From Planosporangium thailandense (GTDB lineage Bacteria; Actinomycetota; Actinomycetes; Mycobacteriales; Micromonosporaceae), in contig NZ_JAATVY010000038.1 in assembly GCF_011947195.1 (NCBI RefSeq), positions 1 to 49,181 on the forward strand: a stretch of 49,181 nucleotides of DNA. Direction: 5' to 3'. Position numbers and translations under genes: made by a program. The stretch's first letter is position 1; each line of letters begins with the position of its first letter. A model generated the notes under the pieces. It made no database searches and had not been told where the DNA came from. It was given only the letters and a program-made list of their open reading frames with translations. Positions 1-7,317 of this stretch are shown here, in pieces.

Positions 1-1263
1 CCCCGCGTGTGGCGGGGTGAGCGTGCCGTCGGCCGTCGACAGGCCCGCGTTCAGCTGCGTGTCGTCCAGCGCGGTGCCGTACACGACGCTCGCCGGCGCC
101 GGCCACACCAGCGTGGGGGCCTTCTTGTTCGCGTTGATCGTGATCGACCGCTGGATGGCCTGCAGGCCGTACTGGTCCGCGGCGGTGAAGTTGAGCGTCG
201 TGGACGCGGCCGTGGCCGGTGTCCAGGTGAACGTCCCGCTCGCCGGATTGGTGCCGGACGTGGCGAACGTCGCGTCCGCCGGCTTGTTGAGCACGCCCAG
301 CGTCACCGTGTTGCCACTGTCGGGGTCCGACGCCGCCACACTGACGGTGATGGGCTTACCGGGCGTGGCGTCGATGATCGTGCCGTCCGCCACGGTCGGG
401 GCCACCCAGGCGGGCGGGTTGTTGGCCTGGTTGGTGATGCGCAGGAAGAAGTCGACGGCGACCGACGACGCCGCACGCCCGTTCACCGATGCGGTGATCG
501 TCACCTGCGCGGAGTAGTACGTGTCCAGCGGCGCCGAGGCCAGTCTCTGGCCGGTTGTGTTCCAGGTGAACAGCCCGCTCGCGCTGACGGCCGCCCCGGA
601 CGGCTGCGTGAAGGCACCCGCGTCCGTCGAGTTGGACAGCCGGTACGACGCGGTCTCGTCCGCCGGCAGGCTGGTCGGGACGGTGAAGTTGCACGGGGAG
701 TTGCGCGGGCAGTCCACGATCGGCGGCAGACTGCTCGACACGCTCGACAAGGCGCCCGAACCCAGGTTCACCAGGCTCTTGATCTGTGTGTTCCCGTCCG
801 GGTTGTTGATGTGGCCACTGGTCGCGCTCAGCCGGCAGCAGCCGCTCAGCATGGCGGTGTAGCTGCCCGTCGCACTCGGGTACGTGTGCAGAAGGTGACC
901 CGAGGTCGGCGACGAGTTGTTGATCGCCTCGGCGGTGAACACGTCGTTCGCCACGTCCACCGTCGTCACCAGCATGTACGGATTTGCCGACGCACCGTCG
1001 CCAAAGGCCAGGGTCATGCCGGTTTGGAGGACGCTCCCGACGTTCGGCAGCGGCGTGTAGTAGCTGCGCCGGAAGGTCTGGGTCATCTCGATGGTGACGA
1101 TCCGCGAGGTGGCGTCCGACCGGCTCCACGACAGCTGGGCGGCCCGGAAGTGGGACGCCCACGCGGGAGCCGACGACACCACCGTCGCGGTGATCGCGGC
1201 GGTCGCCGTGACGACGCAGACGACAACGAACCTGACCAACGCGTTGAACCCGCGTCGGGACAT
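1..1263 (-). CDS. Secreted Ig-like repeat surface protein (3' end outside window)
   Basis: The reading frame is open from an ATG at 1263 to the left edge (421 codons, no stop), so the C-terminus is missing. The first ~36 residues form a signal peptide: Arg-rich start, long Ala/Val/Thr hydrophobic core, then an A-W-A cleavage-like site. The next ~230 residues are a Ser/Thr/Asn-rich beta-type region with a few cysteines. From about residue 280 there are bacterial Ig/cadherin-like modules, recognisable by the A-S-D-P-D-S-G turn, a T-F-T-W-T-P strand and, near the edge, a V-Y-G-T-A-L start of another module. Such proteins are exported and usually act at the cell surface in adhesion or as repeat stalks. 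The specific role here is unknown. The ribosome binding site is weak, so the exact start is moderately sure. Confidence 0.8.
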   Translation of the reverse strand, partial: MSRRGFNALVRFVVVCVVTATAAITATVVSSAPAWASHFRAAQLSWSRSDATSRIVTIEMTQTFRRSYYTPLPNVGSVLQTGMTLAFGDGASANPYMLVTTVDVANDVFTAEAINNSSPTSGHLLHTYPSATGSYTAMLSGCCRLSATSGHINNPDGNTQIKSLVNLGSGALSSVSSSLPPIVDCPRNSPCNFTVPTSLPADETASYRLSNSTDAGAFTQPSGAAVSASGLFTWNTTGQRLASAPLDTYYSAQVTITASVNGRAASSVAVDFFLRITNQANNPPAWVAPTVADGTIIDATPGKPITVSVAASDPDSGNTVTLGVLNKPADATFATSGTNPASGTFTWTPATAASTTLNFTAADQYGLQAIQRSITINANKKAPTLVWPAPASVVYGTALDDTQLNAGLSTADGTLTPPHAG

Positions 1264-1729
1264 GCCTAACAAAGATTGCACGCGACCACCCTCGGTGCTC
1301 CGCAATGACGAGAAAGGGCACCATTGAGCTGGCCCCCGATTTACCGAGTGCAAGTTAGCGTCACCAATGACCCGCCGCGACCTGCCCGTTTGCCCGTTTC
1401 TGACAATTTCGGCCGCCGACAATGTCCGCGCCGGACGGCGTCAGGTACGGACCCTCTGGCGCATTTCCACAGGTCAACCGTCCTCTTAGCCCGTCGACGG
1501 CCCGCTTCCCGCCGCTGGCCTGGTCATCCATCGAGTTGAGGAATGATCAAAGCGTTCAGCACAACCAATACTGGCCGTACACAAGGTGACGGTGGCCGTT
1601 CGGGGTGGCGGGTCGCCGGTTCAGGCGACCACCGCGGCATGACCTGCCGCCGCATCGTCGCGTCGCCGCGCCCACAATGCTCACCGGGTTGCGTGGCGTT
1701 CAGGGCTACCCGTTCGCAGGACGGAAACG
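1264..1729. other. Intergenic region between divergent genes
   Basis: This 466-bp stretch separates the divergently transcribed Ig-repeat gene and the diguanylate cyclase gene and should contain both promoters. I see no convincing protein, RNA, repeat or strong -35/-10 pair in it. Short open frames here have atypical composition and no ribosome binding site. Confidence 0.6.
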
Positions 1730-2815
1730 TTGTCGGTAGGACGACAGGAACCCCTTCTTCCGAGCCGGAATCCGCCGATACGGTGTGATGTGGCTGCGCT
1801 GGAGGAGCGAGCAAAGGCGCGACGACGAAAACTGGTCGTCGGCGCTCTGCTGAACATCGGCAGCCACGGCGTCGCGGCCAGCTACTGCCTGCTGACCTGG
1901 TCCCAAGCGAATCGACCCGTGATGCTCGCCGGGTACTGCGCGGGCATGGCGGTCGGAGTTGTCGGCCTGTGGGCGGCGAAGCGCGAACCCGCGAAGTCGT
2001 TGGGGACCCGCATGTCGTTCGGAATGCTCGTCACCTCCCTCGTCATGGTGGCCCTTGGCGCGTACTGGGACGGCGGAGCCGCCTCCCCGGTCGCCCTGGG
2101 GTTCATGGTGCCCGTACTGTTCGTCGCCAGCACCACGGCCCGAATAGGGCTCATGATCGGGCTCGAAACGAGCATCATCGCCACGTACCTCGTCGTGGCC
2201 GCCGCCGGACAACCCGCGCGCCCGGGCTACATCTACATCCACGTGGCGAGCATGGTGGTCGTCACCGTCGTATCCGGTACCCAGTCGCGAATGGTGGCCC
2301 GACAACGCTCCCAGCTACGCGCACTCGCCGAACTGGACCCGCTCACCGGCGCCTTGAACAGGCGAGGATTGACCGAGTACGCCAAGCAACTGTTCGCCAC
2401 GGACCACAGCATCGGCCCGTCCGTGGTCTGCCTCGATCTCGACAACTTCAAGGTCGTCAACGACTGTTCGGGGCATGCCGCCGGAGACGAGCTGCTGCAA
2501 TGGACCGTCACAACCACCAGGCGCGTGCTGCGTCCGGGGGACGTGATCGCGCGTACCGGCGGTGACGAATTCGTCGTCCTCCTCGACGGCACCGACGAGA
2601 TCATTACCGAAACGATCGCGCACCGGATCGGCGAAGCGCTCCGGAAGCGGACGGACGTCAGCATCGGCTGGGCGTGCGCTCCCCGGGACGGCGTCGCGCT
2701 CCATACCCTCGTACAAGCTGCCGACAGGCGCTTGTACGAGGAGAAGCAGGAGCACCGCCGTGCCCCGAACGGTGAGGCGCGGCGGTCCGCCCTGGACCCA
2801 AGCAGAGAAGCGTAG
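1730..2815 (+). CDS. Membrane-bound diguanylate cyclase (GGDEF)
   Basis: Predicted to make cyclic di-GMP from two GTP at the inner face of the membrane. About residues 35-185 hold roughly six hydrophobic segments forming a membrane sensor region. The GGDEF domain follows at ~200-345. The catalytic motif G-G-D-E-F (277-281) is intact, the metal-binding D-L-D-N-F-K lies at ~236, and R-P-G-D (268-271) sits five residues before GGDEF, exactly where the allosteric product-inhibition I-site is in this family. No EAL domain is present, so this is a synthase only. The TTG start at 1730 follows an AGGACGGA-type ribosome binding site. An internal GTG at about 1790 (residue 21) would also keep all domains. 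The convergent downstream neighbour is a broken methyltransferase. Confidence 0.88.
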   Translation: MSVGRQEPLLPSRNPPIRCDVAALEERAKARRRKLVVGALLNIGSHGVAASYCLLTWSQANRPVMLAGYCAGMAVGVVGLWAAKREPAKSLGTRMSFGMLVTSLVMVALGAYWDGGAASPVALGFMVPVLFVASTTARIGLMIGLETSIIATYLVVAAAGQPARPGYIYIHVASMVVVTVVSGTQSRMVARQRSQLRALAELDPLTGALNRRGLTEYAKQLFATDHSIGPSVVCLDLDNFKVVNDCSGHAAGDELLQWTVTTTRRVLRPGDVIARTGGDEFVVLLDGTDEIITETIAHRIGEALRKRTDVSIGWACAPRDGVALHTLVQAADRRLYEEKQEHRRAPNGEARRSALDPSREA

Positions 2816-2866
2816 GAGCATCGCGCTGGTCCCACCGAGCGGCTACCACTTCCGCTCGCCGCGGTC

Positions 2867-3601
2867 CTACGGCTGGCCGATGCGATCGCAAACTCGTTGA
2901 TCTGTGACGACAGCTTGTTGGTCTGTAGCACCTTGTGGATCTGTGGCACCGCCGACGGGTTTGCGGACCAGCAGGTGGGCCTGCTGGAAACCTCGCCTGC
3001 TGTCTTCGCTCGCGGCGATCACCAGGCGGGCCACCTCGACGAGCCCGGTCCCGCGCAGCAGGTCAGCGACCCGGTCGGGTGACCACCGGTAGGCGGGCGC
3101 CACCGTGTGGTCGAACGCTTCGGCCAACTGTGGAAGCTCGTCGCCGGCCTGGAAGGAGAGCAGCAGGTGCCCGCCCGCCGCGAGGACCCGGTGGAGCTCG
3201 GCGAACGTCCCCGGAAGCTACTCCGGCGGGGTGTGGATGATCGAGTATCGGGCGAGGACGCCGCCGAGCGCGCCATCTTCCAGCTCGAGCGCGGTCATCG
3301 ATCCCACGTCGAACCGCAGGGCCGGATAAGCCTGACGAGCCAACGCGATCATCTCCGGAGAGAGGTCGACGCCGAACGCGGTCAGCCCCAGTGAACACAG
3401 GTACGCGGTCACATAACCCGGTCCGCAGCCGAGATCGGCGACCGGCCCGGCGCCGGTGGCCCGGACGAGTTCGGCGAACGCGACGAGCATCGCCCGGTCC
3501 AGCGGGTGCTCCTCCAGCTGCCCACTGACGAACTCGGCATAGCGGGCGGCGTCCGCGTCGTACGCGTCCCGGGTGGCGCTCAGAAAGCTAGGTTCGACCA
3601 C
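2867..3601 (-). pseudogene. Class I SAM methyltransferase interrupted by an in-frame amber stop
   Basis: One continuous reading frame, broken by a TAG at 3220-3218, encodes a small SAM-dependent methyltransferase of the methyltransferase-11/25 type. Before the stop are motif I (V-A-D-L-G-C-G-P-G-Y), the acidic motif II (F-G-V-D-L-S-P-E-M) and the A-R-Y-S-I-I-H-T-P-P-E segment. After the stop the same frame continues with the expected family C-terminal half (F-A-E-L-H-R-V-L followed by G-G-H-L-L-L-S-F). The TAG replaces what is normally a Glu or Gln codon, as expected for one point mutation. The start is probably the GTG at 3601, because the frame upstream has no methyltransferase character. 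The tail after the conserved domain contains a short repeated peptide. It could be a recent pseudogene or a sequencing error. Termination at the stop would leave an incomplete fold. Confidence 0.8.
2897..2950. repeat. Three 18-bp imperfect tandem repeats
   Basis: Three adjacent 18-bp units start at 2897, 2915 and 2933. Each has the form TTG, then G/T-rich bases, then TCTGT, ending A-C-C or A-G-C. On the minus strand they encode the repeated G-A-T-D-P-Q / G-A-T-D-Q-Q tail of the interrupted methyltransferase. They lie exactly at its 3' end and look like a local slippage expansion. Confidence 0.6.
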
Positions 3602-3731
3602 GGCGGAGCATCGTATTCCCCCCAGCCATCCAGCCGGCCCTCCGCCTCCGGCCCGACGGACCTTCCCCAGTAGATCTCTGCCTATGCGCGCGCGCCGGTG
3701 GCGGCACACACCACCATCCCCTGGCGCGTCC

Positions 3732-3774
3732 AGCCGGCCGAGACTCGAACCCATCAACCGTCCGGCTACAAGCC
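3732..3774 (-). other. Decayed tRNA 3'-half, similar to tRNA-Thr(TGT)
   Basis: Read on the minus strand, this segment has a TTGTA anticodon-loop core, a GGTT variable region and a GGGTTCGAGT T-arm, then an acceptor-like end. It matches the 3' half of the intact tRNA-Thr(TGT) at 12347-12422 in the same orientation, with a shared 10-base block covering the T-arm, shared CAACC, TCCG and TACAAG blocks, and one or two small indels. The anticodon and acceptor stems do not pair properly and no normal 5' half is present, so it is not a working tRNA. A tRNA 3' half in direct orientation is what attachment-site duplications of tRNA-targeted integrating elements leave behind. Confidence 0.45.
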
Positions 3775-3847
3775 TCGGCGCGGCCGTCCGCTGGCGACCA
3801 GGCCCGTCTGGCGCCACTGCTCCACTTAAACCGACTTCGACACCGTC

Positions 3848-4342
3848 CTAATGCGACTGGGCCGGGCTCGGGGTGGCGGGAATGCCCCCGGGCGCGGGGG
3901 GCGATGCGACCGGGCACGGCGTGACAGCAATCCCGTGGTATGCGGGGTTCGTCTGGGTCGGGCACGGCGTGGCGGGAACGCCCGCGCGCGCGGGGGGTGA
4001 CACAGCCGGGCTCGGCGTGACGGGATCGCCCCCGGGCGCGGGGGGCGACACGGCCGGGCTCGGCGTGGCCGGAACGCCCGGCGTGGCGGCCGGGCTCGGC
4101 GTGGCGGGAACGCTCGACGTCCCGGCCGGATTCGAGTTCGCCGGCGGTACGGGGTTGCGACTGCTGGCGAGAGCGAACGGCGTGGCGATGCCCATCGCCA
4201 GCACGGCCGCCGCCGCGGTTACCGTCATCTTCACTGAGCGTCGTCGTGCCCCACGCAATGCCTGGTTGGTGAGATCCACCGGTTGCGCCTCCTTTGCGAT
4301 GTCGGTGAGTGCGGTACGGATCAGGTCGGGGAGGTCGGTCAA
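3848..4342 (-). CDS. Single-pass membrane protein with Pro/Thr-rich repeats, sigma-factor partner
   Basis: A 164-residue protein starting at a TTG that overlaps the stop of the upstream sigma-factor gene (TTGA overlap), so the two are translationally coupled. Residues 1-36 are a charged cytoplasmic segment (D-L-I-R-T-A-L-T-D-I-A-K and a basic G-A-R-R-R-S). Residues ~37-58 form one membrane helix. The exterior is a low-complexity chain of repeated T-P-S-P / A-T-P-S-P-A and V-S-P-P-A-P-G-G units. No enzymatic domain is visible. Coupling to a sigma gene and the single-pass topology suggest an anti-sigma or envelope-sensing role, but no zinc anti-sigma motif (HxxxCxxC) is seen, so this is inference. 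Its cytoplasmic segment resembles that of the partner of the neighbouring sigma factor (5505-6326). Confidence 0.7.
   Translation of the reverse strand: MTDLPDLIRTALTDIAKEAQPVDLTNQALRGARRRSVKMTVTAAAAVLAMGIATPFALASSRNPVPPANSNPAGTSSVPATPSPAATPGVPATPSPAVSPPAPGGDPVTPSPAVSPPARAGVPATPCPTQTNPAYHGIAVTPCPVASPPAPGGIPATPSPAQSH
3870..4125. repeat. G/C-rich minisatellite encoding Pro-Thr-Ser repeats
   Basis: A degenerate tandem repeat with units of roughly 36 to 50 bp, recognisable by recurring CGGGCTCGGCGTG and CGCGGGGGGCGA blocks. Read on the minus strand it encodes about six V-P-A-T-P-S-P-A / P-V-T-P-S-P-A blocks of the sigma-partner protein's external tail. Unit number is likely to vary between strains. 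Confidence 0.7.
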
Positions 4343-4857
4343 CGGAGCACCTCCGTCAGTTGCGCGTCGGTGTCGGCCGGGAGTAGTCCCCGCAACCGGG
4401 TGAGCGCCCGGTAGGTACGGCTGCGGACAGTGCCCACCGAGCAGCCGAGCACCTCGGCCGCTTGGGACTCGGTGAGATCCTCGAAATACCGCAGCACCAG
4501 GACCGCCCGCTGCGCGGGTGGCAGCCCCAGCAGGGCACTCCGTACCGAGAGCCGGAGATCGGTGTTTCCGCTGGTGTCGGCGGCCACCCGATCCGGGGGC
4601 GGGTCGACCGCCACCTCCCGGTACCGGCCGAGCCGGCGCCACCAGCTCACCTGTTCGCGGTACATGACCGTGCGCACATAGCCTTCGGGGTCCTCGTGCC
4701 GCAACGTGCGCCAGCGCGCCGCGGTCTTGGTCAACGCGCTCTGCAGGAGGTCCTCCGCTGCGTGCTGGTCGCCTGTCAGCATGTAGGCAACCCGGATCAG
4801 CGCTTGCGTGCGTGCTGCCACGAATTCGCCGAACCGCGCCCTGGCCTCGTCGTCCAC
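4339..4857 (-). CDS. ECF sigma factor, SigE-family type
   Basis: A 172-residue RNA polymerase sigma factor with the two-domain ECF layout. Region 2 covers ~10-75 (R-V-A-Y-M-L-T-G-D, H-A-A-E-D-L-L-Q and a V-R-T-V-M-Y-R-E core). Region 4 covers ~105-160 with a helix-turn-helix (T-E-S-Q-A-A-E-V-L-G followed by V-G-T-V-R-S-R). Length and motifs fit the short actinobacterial 'SigE family' group. It reads away from a second sigma gene at 4988; the 130-bp gap between them must hold both promoters. The next gene starts inside its stop codon and encodes a membrane protein that probably controls it. No separate anti-sigma signature can be confirmed. Confidence 0.9.
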   Translation of the reverse strand: MDDEARARFGEFVAARTQALIRVAYMLTGDQHAAEDLLQSALTKTAARWRTLRHEDPEGYVRTVMYREQVSWWRRLGRYREVAVDPPPDRVAADTSGNTDLRLSVRSALLGLPPAQRAVLVLRYFEDLTESQAAEVLGCSVGTVRSRTYRALTRLRGLLPADTDAQLTEVLR

Positions 4858-4987
4858 ATCACCCCCGTAACCTGTCCACCTTTACAGACGCCTGCCGGGG
4901 CCGGATCTATCCGCGGGGGAACCCGCTGCCGTTCTCAGGCGTATGAACGGTGGCGGCATGGGGCCGTCGGTGTTCGAGGGAGAAGCG

Positions 4988-5512
4988 ATGCGGGAGACCG
5001 CAGACTTCGATGCGTTCTACGCATCGACCTCGAGACGCGTACTCGGCCAGGTGTTCATGATGACGGGCGGCCGGGCCGAGGCCGAGGACGCGGTCGCCGA
5101 GGCGTACGCGCGGGCCTGGCAGCAATGGGACAAGGTCAGCACTCACGCCGCCCCGGAGGCGTGGGTACGCACCACCGCGTACCGGATCAGCGTCAGCACG
5201 TGGCGTAAGGCGACCAACCGGCTACTGGCCCACCGCCGCCACGGCCAGACTGACGACGTCCCCGGACTCACCCCGGATCACGTCGCCCTGGTGGATGCGC
5301 TCAGGGACATCGCCGCCGAACAACGCCGCGTGATCGTCCTGCACTACTACGTCGGCATGTCCCTCGACGAGATCAGCCGAGAAACCAACTGCCCGGTCAA
5401 CACCGTCAAGACCCGGCTGGCCCGCGCCCGCAAGGCCCTGGCCACCAAGGTCTCGGAGTTCGCCGATGACTCGACCAGTACCTCAGGGTTGGGGGCGCGC
5501 AGCAATGCCTGA
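4988..5512 (+). CDS. ECF sigma factor
   Basis: A 174-residue sigma-70 family factor: region 2 at ~5-70 (F-D-A-F-Y-A, M-T-G-G-R-A-E-A-E-D-A-V, W-V-R-T-T-A-Y-R-I) and region 4 at ~100-155 (Q-R-R-V-I-V-L-H-Y-Y, M-S-L-D-E-I-S, V-N-T-V-K-T-R-L). The ATG at 4988 is preferred over an in-frame ATG at 4943 because a clear GAGGGAGA ribosome binding site precedes it and region 2 begins at once. It is divergent from the sigma gene at 4339-4857. Its stop overlaps the start of the next gene by eight bases, forming a sigma/membrane-partner pair that mirrors the pair on the other strand. Confidence 0.9.
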   Translation: MRETADFDAFYASTSRRVLGQVFMMTGGRAEAEDAVAEAYARAWQQWDKVSTHAAPEAWVRTTAYRISVSTWRKATNRLLAHRRHGQTDDVPGLTPDHVALVDALRDIAAEQRRVIVLHYYVGMSLDEISRETNCPVNTVKTRLARARKALATKVSEFADDSTSTSGLGARSNA

Positions 5513-6326
5513 CCAGTTCGCAACCATGCTCACCGGGATCGCGAAAGCAGCCGAGGAGGTCAGCCCGATGCGGGCATCGTCGGTGATCCGCCGGCGCGGG
5601 GATCAGCGCCGTAACCGTCAGCGCGCCGCCGTAGGCGCGCTGGCCGCCGTCGCGGTGGGCGCCACCATAGCCACGGGCTCCGTCCTCGGGATGCACCGCA
5701 CCGCCAACAACCTGCCCGCCATTCTCCCCAGCGTCACCGCCGGCCCAACCGCTACGCCAGACACCACGGCCACGGCTGCCCCCAGCGCGACACCCACTTC
5801 TGGGCCCTCCTCGACCGGCAGCGGCCAAGCCGACGCGGGGACCGCCACGAGTGCGACTCCGGACCGCTGCCACACTGGCGACCTGCGCGGCGACTTCCAC
5901 CAGTTCGAATGGCCCGGGCACGCCGGATCCGAATCCGATGCCGAACTCGGTCTGACAAACATCAGCGGCCGCACCTGCGTCATCTACGGCTACCCGGGCA
6001 TCCAGTTGATCGGCGCCGACGGACAGCCACGGACCACGACCGTGGTGCGGTCCAAGAGTCAGCCTTCGCGGTCGGTGACCCTCGCACCAGGTGCCACGGC
6101 CTGGGCACTGGTCGTCTCGGTATTCACGCCGTCGCCCGACGAGGCAGACACCAACCCGCTCTGCGGCGGGCCGGTGAACCAGATCAAAGTCATCCCACCG
6201 GATGAAACCAGCCAACTGACTATTAACGCCCAGGTCGGTACGGTGTGCGCGCACGGCGAACTCATAGTCGCGCCTTTTCAGGCGACCCGCCCCAGCGACA
6301 ATCCCCCAACGCCGTCCGGGTCCTGA
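5505..6326 (+). CDS. Membrane-anchored DUF4232-type protein, sigma-factor partner
   Basis: A 273-residue protein from the ATG at 5505, overlapping the sigma gene upstream by eight bases. Residues ~1-45 are cytoplasmic and basic, with I-A-K-A-A-E-E-V and I-R-R-R-G-D-Q-R-R. A single membrane helix follows (~46-66), then a Thr/Pro/Ser-rich linker (~75-120) and an external beta domain (~125-260) with F-E-W-P-G-H, R-T-C-V-I-Y-G-Y-P-G and L-A-P-G-A-T-A motifs and paired cysteines. This is typical of the DUF4232 domain found in secreted actinobacterial proteins, whose function is unknown. Linkage to a sigma factor suggests that the external domain reports envelope conditions. Another in-frame ATG at 5466 lies deep inside the sigma gene and is less likely. 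Confidence 0.82.
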   Translation: MPDQFATMLTGIAKAAEEVSPMRASSVIRRRGDQRRNRQRAAVGALAAVAVGATIATGSVLGMHRTANNLPAILPSVTAGPTATPDTTATAAPSATPTSGPSSTGSGQADAGTATSATPDRCHTGDLRGDFHQFEWPGHAGSESDAELGLTNISGRTCVIYGYPGIQLIGADGQPRTTTVVRSKSQPSRSVTLAPGATAWALVVSVFTPSPDEADTNPLCGGPVNQIKVIPPDETSQLTINAQVGTVCAHGELIVAPFQATRPSDNPPTPSGS

Positions 6327-6365
6327 CCAACGATTTGACGCAACGTGATCTTGCATCCTGCAGCC

Positions 6366-6464
6366 TCACGTCCGCGGCCACGCTGATAGAAGCTTCAAGA
6401 ACTTGATCGGGGTCTGGTCGACATTGCGCTTCACCAGACCCCGAGTGCGAACCGGTTCGGTCAT
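6366..6464 (-). CDS. Possible small coupled ORF (32 residues)
   Basis: A short frame whose ATG overlaps the TGA of the upstream membrane protein gene in an ATGA arrangement and which ends at 6366. The peptide is basic with a hydrophobic I-K-F-L-K-L-L patch. The coupling geometry is the only argument for it; I recognise no family, and it may be chance. Confidence 0.25.
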   Translation of the reverse strand: MTEPVRTRGLVKRNVDQTPIKFLKLLSAWPRT

Positions 6465-7162
6465 GCCTCGACTCCCGCTGTCCGAACCGGTCGGTCTGCC
6501 TGGCTGCTGCCGATCCGGCCGCGCAGGGCCGCAACGGCCACACCCACGATCCAGACGATGGCGAGCAGCCGCCACAAGACTTCCGCTTTGACAAACGGCG
6601 GCCAGACGGTCGAGACCACGGACAGCGCGAGCAGCGGACCGACGACCCGGCCGTAGTGGAAGACCCACCGGGTACGCGTATCGGAGCGCAGGGCCACGCC
6701 CGACGCCGCCGTGACGAGGACGGCGAGCCCCAGCAGGTGCAGCGTGCCGCCGGACAGCAGCGTGGCCTTGCCCAGTCCGGAGACAAGTCCGTCACTGGTC
6801 GTCTGCGCGGTCACCGCCAGCAGGATCGAGCAGATGTCCGACACGAGCAGAAAGCCGGCCGCCGCCACCATCCCCGCGGTCATTACCGGAACGGACCTGC
6901 CCCGACCGACTGTGGCTCGGGCCCCGCAGCCGAACTCGTACAGGGCGAAAGCCGCCAGTGCCTGCAACGCGGACTGGACGAACACCGCGGTGCCGCTGAC
7001 CGTGTAGAAGTCGCGTAACTCGGCCGCCGACGCGCCGGGCAGGTACAGAGTGTTACCCGCCACGAGGGCGCTACCGACGGGAATGCTCGCGACAAAGGCG
7101 ACCACGAACAGGACGCCCCACCATCCCCACCGCCGGCCGGTACGAACCACCACGTTGACCAT
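6461..7162 (-). CDS. Multi-pass membrane protein of unknown function
   Basis: About 233 residues with some six hydrophobic segments (W-W-G-V-L-F-V-V-A-F-V near the start, then alternating Ala/Leu/Val-rich helices, the last near W-R-L-L-A-I-V-W-I-V-G-V). No catalytic or transporter signature is recognised. The ATG at 7162 has a Shine-Dalgarno-like GAAGGG very close to it. A GTG three codons later (7153) would have better spacing, and the reading frame is open further upstream. It lies downstream of the two-component genes on the same strand, separated from them by a hairpin (7289-7314) and a 16-bp palindrome (7265-7280). It is therefore probably a separate unit and a candidate target of that response regulator. 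Confidence 0.65.
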   Translation of the reverse strand: MVNVVVRTGRRWGWWGVLFVVAFVASIPVGSALVAGNTLYLPGASAAELRDFYTVSGTAVFVQSALQALAAFALYEFGCGARATVGRGRSVPVMTAGMVAAAGFLLVSDICSILLAVTAQTTSDGLVSGLGKATLLSGGTLHLLGLAVLVTAASGVALRSDTRTRWVFHYGRVVGPLLALSVVSTVWPPFVKAEVLWRLLAIVWIVGVAVAALRGRIGSSQADRPVRTAGVEA

Positions 7163-7264
7163 TCCCTTCGAAGCAACCGGGCTCGAATCGATCCACGAGC
7201 CATGCTGCCCATCGGGAGACGGCCGGCCATCCCACGCAGCGCGGCCGTTGGCCTGCGCGCGGGA

Positions 7265-7280
7265 ACGTATGGCCATACGT
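7265..7280. promoter_or_regulatory. Perfect 16-bp palindrome, operator candidate
   Basis: ACGTATGGCCATACGT is a perfect, spacer-free palindrome about 100 bp before the start of the membrane protein gene (7162) and just after the hairpin that follows the response-regulator gene. Symmetry and position suggest a binding site for a dimeric regulator. The protein that binds is unknown. Confidence 0.45.
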
Positions 7281-7288
7281 CGGCGCGC

Positions 7289-7314
7289 GTACCCGCCGGG
7301 ATAGCGGCGGGTAC
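7289..7314 (-). terminator. Hairpin after the two-component operon
   Basis: GTACCCGCCG, a six-base loop (GGATAG) and CGGCGGGTAC form a perfect 10-bp stem four bases beyond the response-regulator stop codon. There is no clear U-tract, as is common for actinobacterial terminators. Confidence 0.55.
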
Positions 7315-7317
7315 GGC

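Noticed and set aside
7-1269. A 420-codon plus-strand frame
   Set aside because: Arg-rich shadow of the secreted Ig-repeat protein, whose own minus-strand frame has a signal peptide and is open to the window edge.
3700-3840. A functional tRNA gene on the minus strand
   Set aside because: T-arm and anticodon loop are recognisable, but the anticodon and acceptor stems do not pair and no normal D-arm or 5' half is found; treated as a remnant.
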